A stretch of DNA of 15,095 nt from Candidatus Competibacteraceae bacterium (lineage in GTDB: Bacteria; Pseudomonadota; Gammaproteobacteria; Competibacterales; Competibacteraceae). Position 1 is the stretch's first letter, and the number at the start of each line of letters is the position of its first letter. Shown in pieces: positions 13,837 to 15,095 of this stretch. The position numbers were made by a program, and so were the translations under genes. The notes below the pieces were generated by a model. The model was not told the origin of the DNA. It saw only the letters and a list, made by a program, of their open reading frames with translations, and did no database searches. The stretch spans positions 4,012 through 19,106 of the forward strand of contig JAGRHI010000264.1 of assembly GCA_020445045.1 (NCBI GenBank). The letters run 5' to 3'.

Positions 13837-14271
13837 ATGGCTACTCACCGCCCGCATGATACGGGCTTCGCGCCCGATGTCGCGTTCCAACTGGCGCTTG
13901 GTGTGCTGGAGGCCTCCGAAGACCTCGCCGCCCGCCACCGCCCCATCACCCCCAACGCTCTCGCCCGCCAGCTTCGCGCCCGGCCGTCCAGTATGCGTCC
14001 CACCGTACCGCAAATCCAGGACGCCCTGGCCCAAGTCCAGCGCTGGCGCGACCAGATCCTCACTCGTGACCTCCTTCAGCACCGGCGGCAACTTGTCGCG
14101 CTGTGCGCTCACATCGAGGCGGAACAGCAGCGCTTGAGCGAGGATTGGGTGTACCTGACCCGCATGCGGCGGGAGACGGACGCCCTGCTACACCACAGCC
14201 TGACGACAGCCGGCGGGCCGGAACCAGCGGCGGCGCGACCCAGCACCGGCGGGCCACCGGCGCTACAATAG
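13837..14271 (+). CDS. Hypothetical 144-aa protein, KfrA-like HTH plus coiled coil (weak)
   Basis: ATG 13837 follows the 58-aa ORF by 8 nt, with GTAGGTG upstream. Residues about 12-60 (FQLALGVLEASEDLAARH, PITPNALARQLRARPSSMRP) resemble the N-terminal winged-helix plan of KfrA-type plasmid DNA-binding proteins, where a helix is followed by 'T...R..LG.....V'. Residues about 60-125 are a continuous amphipathic helix rich in Gln, Arg and Glu (ALAQVQRWRDQILTRDLLQ, IEAEQQRLSEDWVYLTRMRR), a likely coiled coil. The tail is Gly/Pro/Ala-rich and disordered. A DNA-binding or architectural protein of a mobile element is the best inference. Strong G/C at third positions supports this strand; the long minus-strand frame over it is a shadow. 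Confidence 0.6.
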   Translation: MATHRPHDTGFAPDVAFQLALGVLEASEDLAARHRPITPNALARQLRARPSSMRPTVPQIQDALAQVQRWRDQILTRDLLQHRRQLVALCAHIEAEQQRLSEDWVYLTRMRRETDALLHHSLTTAGGPEPAAARPSTGGPPALQ

Positions 14272-14486
14272 CAAACGGTCAGCGGCGATCGCCAGACATG
14301 AACCCCCACGCGCCCCGACCCAAATCCCCATTCGCCGACGACTCGCCAGGCGGCCTGGGCCGGACATGGGGTCCGTCGACTGCCAATTGCCGATTGGTGG
14401 ATTAATCACTATGCTTCAACGATGGTTATTTTCAGAGCACGAGGTACCGCACTCCCATGAGCTAGCCACACGCCATCGAACACCCT

Positions 14487-14592
14487 AAAAAGCAAAACCC
14501 CCAGTCAGCGTTGACCGGGGGATTCGGCTGGGGAACGTTGGAAGTCGTCCGTCGATCCGCTCAGGACAACAATCGGGAACACTTCAGGAATG
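14487..14592 (-). ncRNA. Candidate small RNA (about 106 nt) with own promoter and terminator
   Basis: A good minus-strand promoter (TTGCAA, 16 nt, TATAAT) should start transcription near 14592. About 70 nt later comes a G/C hairpin followed by a T-tract, so the transcript would end near 14487. No open frame with a start codon fits inside it. The RNA could fold a 4-5 bp stem around 14547-14567 (GTCC/GGAC) before the terminator. It lies between the KfrA-like gene and the right-edge gene, antisense to neither. I cannot match it to a known RNA family. Confidence 0.45.
14498..14521 (-). terminator. Rho-independent terminator on the minus strand
   Basis: Stem CCCCC-A-GTCA / TGAC-C-GGGGG with loop GCGT; on the minus strand it is followed by TTTTGCTTTTT (plus 14487-14497). 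The plus strand lacks a T-tract after it, so it serves minus-strand transcripts only. Confidence 0.7.
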
Positions 14593-14598
14593 TTCTTG

Positions 14599-14626
14599 AT
14601 TATAGCGGCTCGCGAATGGCTTGCAA
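14599..14626 (-). promoter_or_regulatory. Sigma70-type promoter for the candidate small RNA
   Basis: On the minus strand TTGCAA (plus 14621-14626) and a perfect TATAAT (plus 14599-14604) are separated by 16 nt. It points at the terminator about 80 nt away, with no gene between. Confidence 0.55.
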
Positions 14627-14669
14627 GACCCCAAGAGGTGGTTATTGGCCTTAATTTGAGGGGATCATC

Positions 14670-14768
14670 ATGCACGTCCACACGCTCGAACCGTGGTTTG
14701 TCACCCGCGCGGCCTCGATTATTCGACGCCCACGATGGAGTGAACCGCCCAACCCGATGCGGTTGTAG
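14670..14768 (+). CDS. 32-aa ORF with strong Shine-Dalgarno (leader peptide or broken gene start)
   Basis: GAGGGG (14658-14663) sits 6 nt before ATG 14670. The frame reads MHVHTLEPWFVTRAASIIRR and ends at TAG 14768. Third positions are largely G/C. The adjacent reading frame opens at 14744 and holds the next gene, so this may be the true beginning of that gene separated by a frameshift, or a short leader peptide. The rest of the 583-bp interval 14272-14854 contains only the small-RNA unit. Confidence 0.3.
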   Translation: MHVHTLEPWFVTRAASIIRRPRWSEPPNPMRL

Positions 14769-14854
14769 CGGCTTTTCCGTCCAGCCCATCGGCTTCGGCA
14801 CCCGGCCGCCCCCTGCCTTGGGGGGCGCCGGACCAACCCGCCCGCCCCCCGGCC

Positions 14855-15095
14855 ATGCTGCCCGGATTGCCCGACCCGTGCTTCACCGGCACCCTCACGG
14901 TGCCGGCGGCTTTCTGCGGCCCGCTGGCGCCGCCGGACCGGCTGGCGACCGCCCTCGCCCTCGCCGTCCTCACCGGCAACCGCTGCGGGCACGACCCGGC
15001 CGCGCCGCGCTGGTTCGAACCGCCGCCCCAGCACGCCGCCCGGCCCAAGATCCTGCTCCAACTCCAAGAGCGAGTCCGGGCCTACTTCGACGACC
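14855..15095 (+). CDS. Unrecognised protein, N-terminal part (runs off right edge)
   Basis: From ATG 14855 an 80-codon frame reaches the window end without a stop. It reads MLPGLPDPCFTGTLTVPAAF, then PPDRLATALALAVLTGNRCG, then PRWFEPPPQHAARPKILLQL and ERVRAYFDD. Almost every third base is G or C from about 14900 on, which marks this frame as coding. The frame is open back to 14744, without another standard start. No ribosome binding site precedes ATG 14855, so translation may begin elsewhere (see the 32-aa ORF at 14670). I cannot assign a family. A hairpin (CCGGCACC/GGTGCCGG) lies within the coding part near 14886-14906. Confidence 0.5.
   Translation, partial: MLPGLPDPCFTGTLTVPAAFCGPLAPPDRLATALALAVLTGNRCGHDPAAPRWFEPPPQHAARPKILLQLQERVRAYFDD

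Noticed and set aside
13273..14112. 279-codon minus-strand frame spanning an intergenic region and two genes
   Set aside because: It crosses AT-rich non-coding DNA and lies antisense to the 58-aa and 144-aa ORFs, which have ribosome binding sites and sensible composition.
14298..14405. 35-codon frame after the 144-aa gene (MNPHAPRPKSPF start)
   Set aside because: No ribosome binding site, no recognisable motif, too short to support on composition alone.
14878..14910. CCGGCACC/GGTGCCGG hairpin as a terminator
   Set aside because: No T-tract follows on either strand and it lies inside a frame with strong coding bias.
14651..15067. 138-codon minus-strand frame at the right edge
   Set aside because: Arg/Gly-rich shadow; the plus frame at 14855 has much stronger third-position G/C bias.
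1..15095. CRISPR array or tRNA/att site
   Set aside because: I saw no evenly spaced direct repeats and no cloverleaf sequence with a GTTCGAATC-like T arm in tRNA context; no direct repeats suggesting attachment sites were found by eye.

Overview
The window is GC-rich with strong G/C third-position bias. It looks like a chromosomal region of a gammaproteobacterium that carries an integrating conjugative element (ICE). That guess rests on the ICE gene family, the TonB-dependent receptor subtype and an IS701-type transposase; nothing in the window fixes the genus.

Layout. (1) 1-1342, minus strand: three tightly coupled genes of a PFGI-1-class ICE transfer region (PilL-type pilus protein, small lipoprotein, TIGR03759-type protein running off the left edge), behind an AT-rich control region with nested palindromes. 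(2) 1478-4602: a graveyard of mobile DNA around one intact-looking gene. It holds a decayed tnpB ending in a strong hairpin/terminator, a 185-aa protein with two HTH-like segments (2257-2814), the C-terminal tail of a TPR-like gene cut by a 106-bp inverted-repeat element, an IS21-like end fragment, a truncated and frameshifted IS701-family transposase, and a 129-bp MITE with a CTAG target duplication. (3) 4613-12231: the main functional cluster. On the plus strand are a lytic-transglycosylase-like protein lacking its catalytic Glu, a tandem-receiver protein, a TonB-dependent receptor (TBDR) and a cytochrome P450, joined by 1-4 nt overlaps or short gaps. Facing them on the minus strand are a PF04392-type periplasmic substrate-binding protein (SBP) and a membrane histidine kinase, overlapping by 7 nt; the kinase 3' end overlaps the P450 3' end by 50 bp. 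(4) 12368-15095: accessory genes, namely a ParB-like 'DGHTR' protein (minus), a 58-aa ORF plus a 144-aa KfrA-like protein (plus), a candidate small RNA with its own promoter and terminator (minus), and the start of an unrecognised gene at the right edge.

How region 3 may work (inference): the SBP would present a ligand to the kinase, the receiver protein could relay the signal, the TBDR would import a compound across the outer membrane, and the P450 would oxidise it. Each protein is recognisable by family; the coupling of a TBDR to a P450 by a stop/start overlap, next to an SBP-kinase pair and a catalytically altered transglycosylase, is what deserves attention. The window has no tRNA, rRNA or CRISPR array that I could see.
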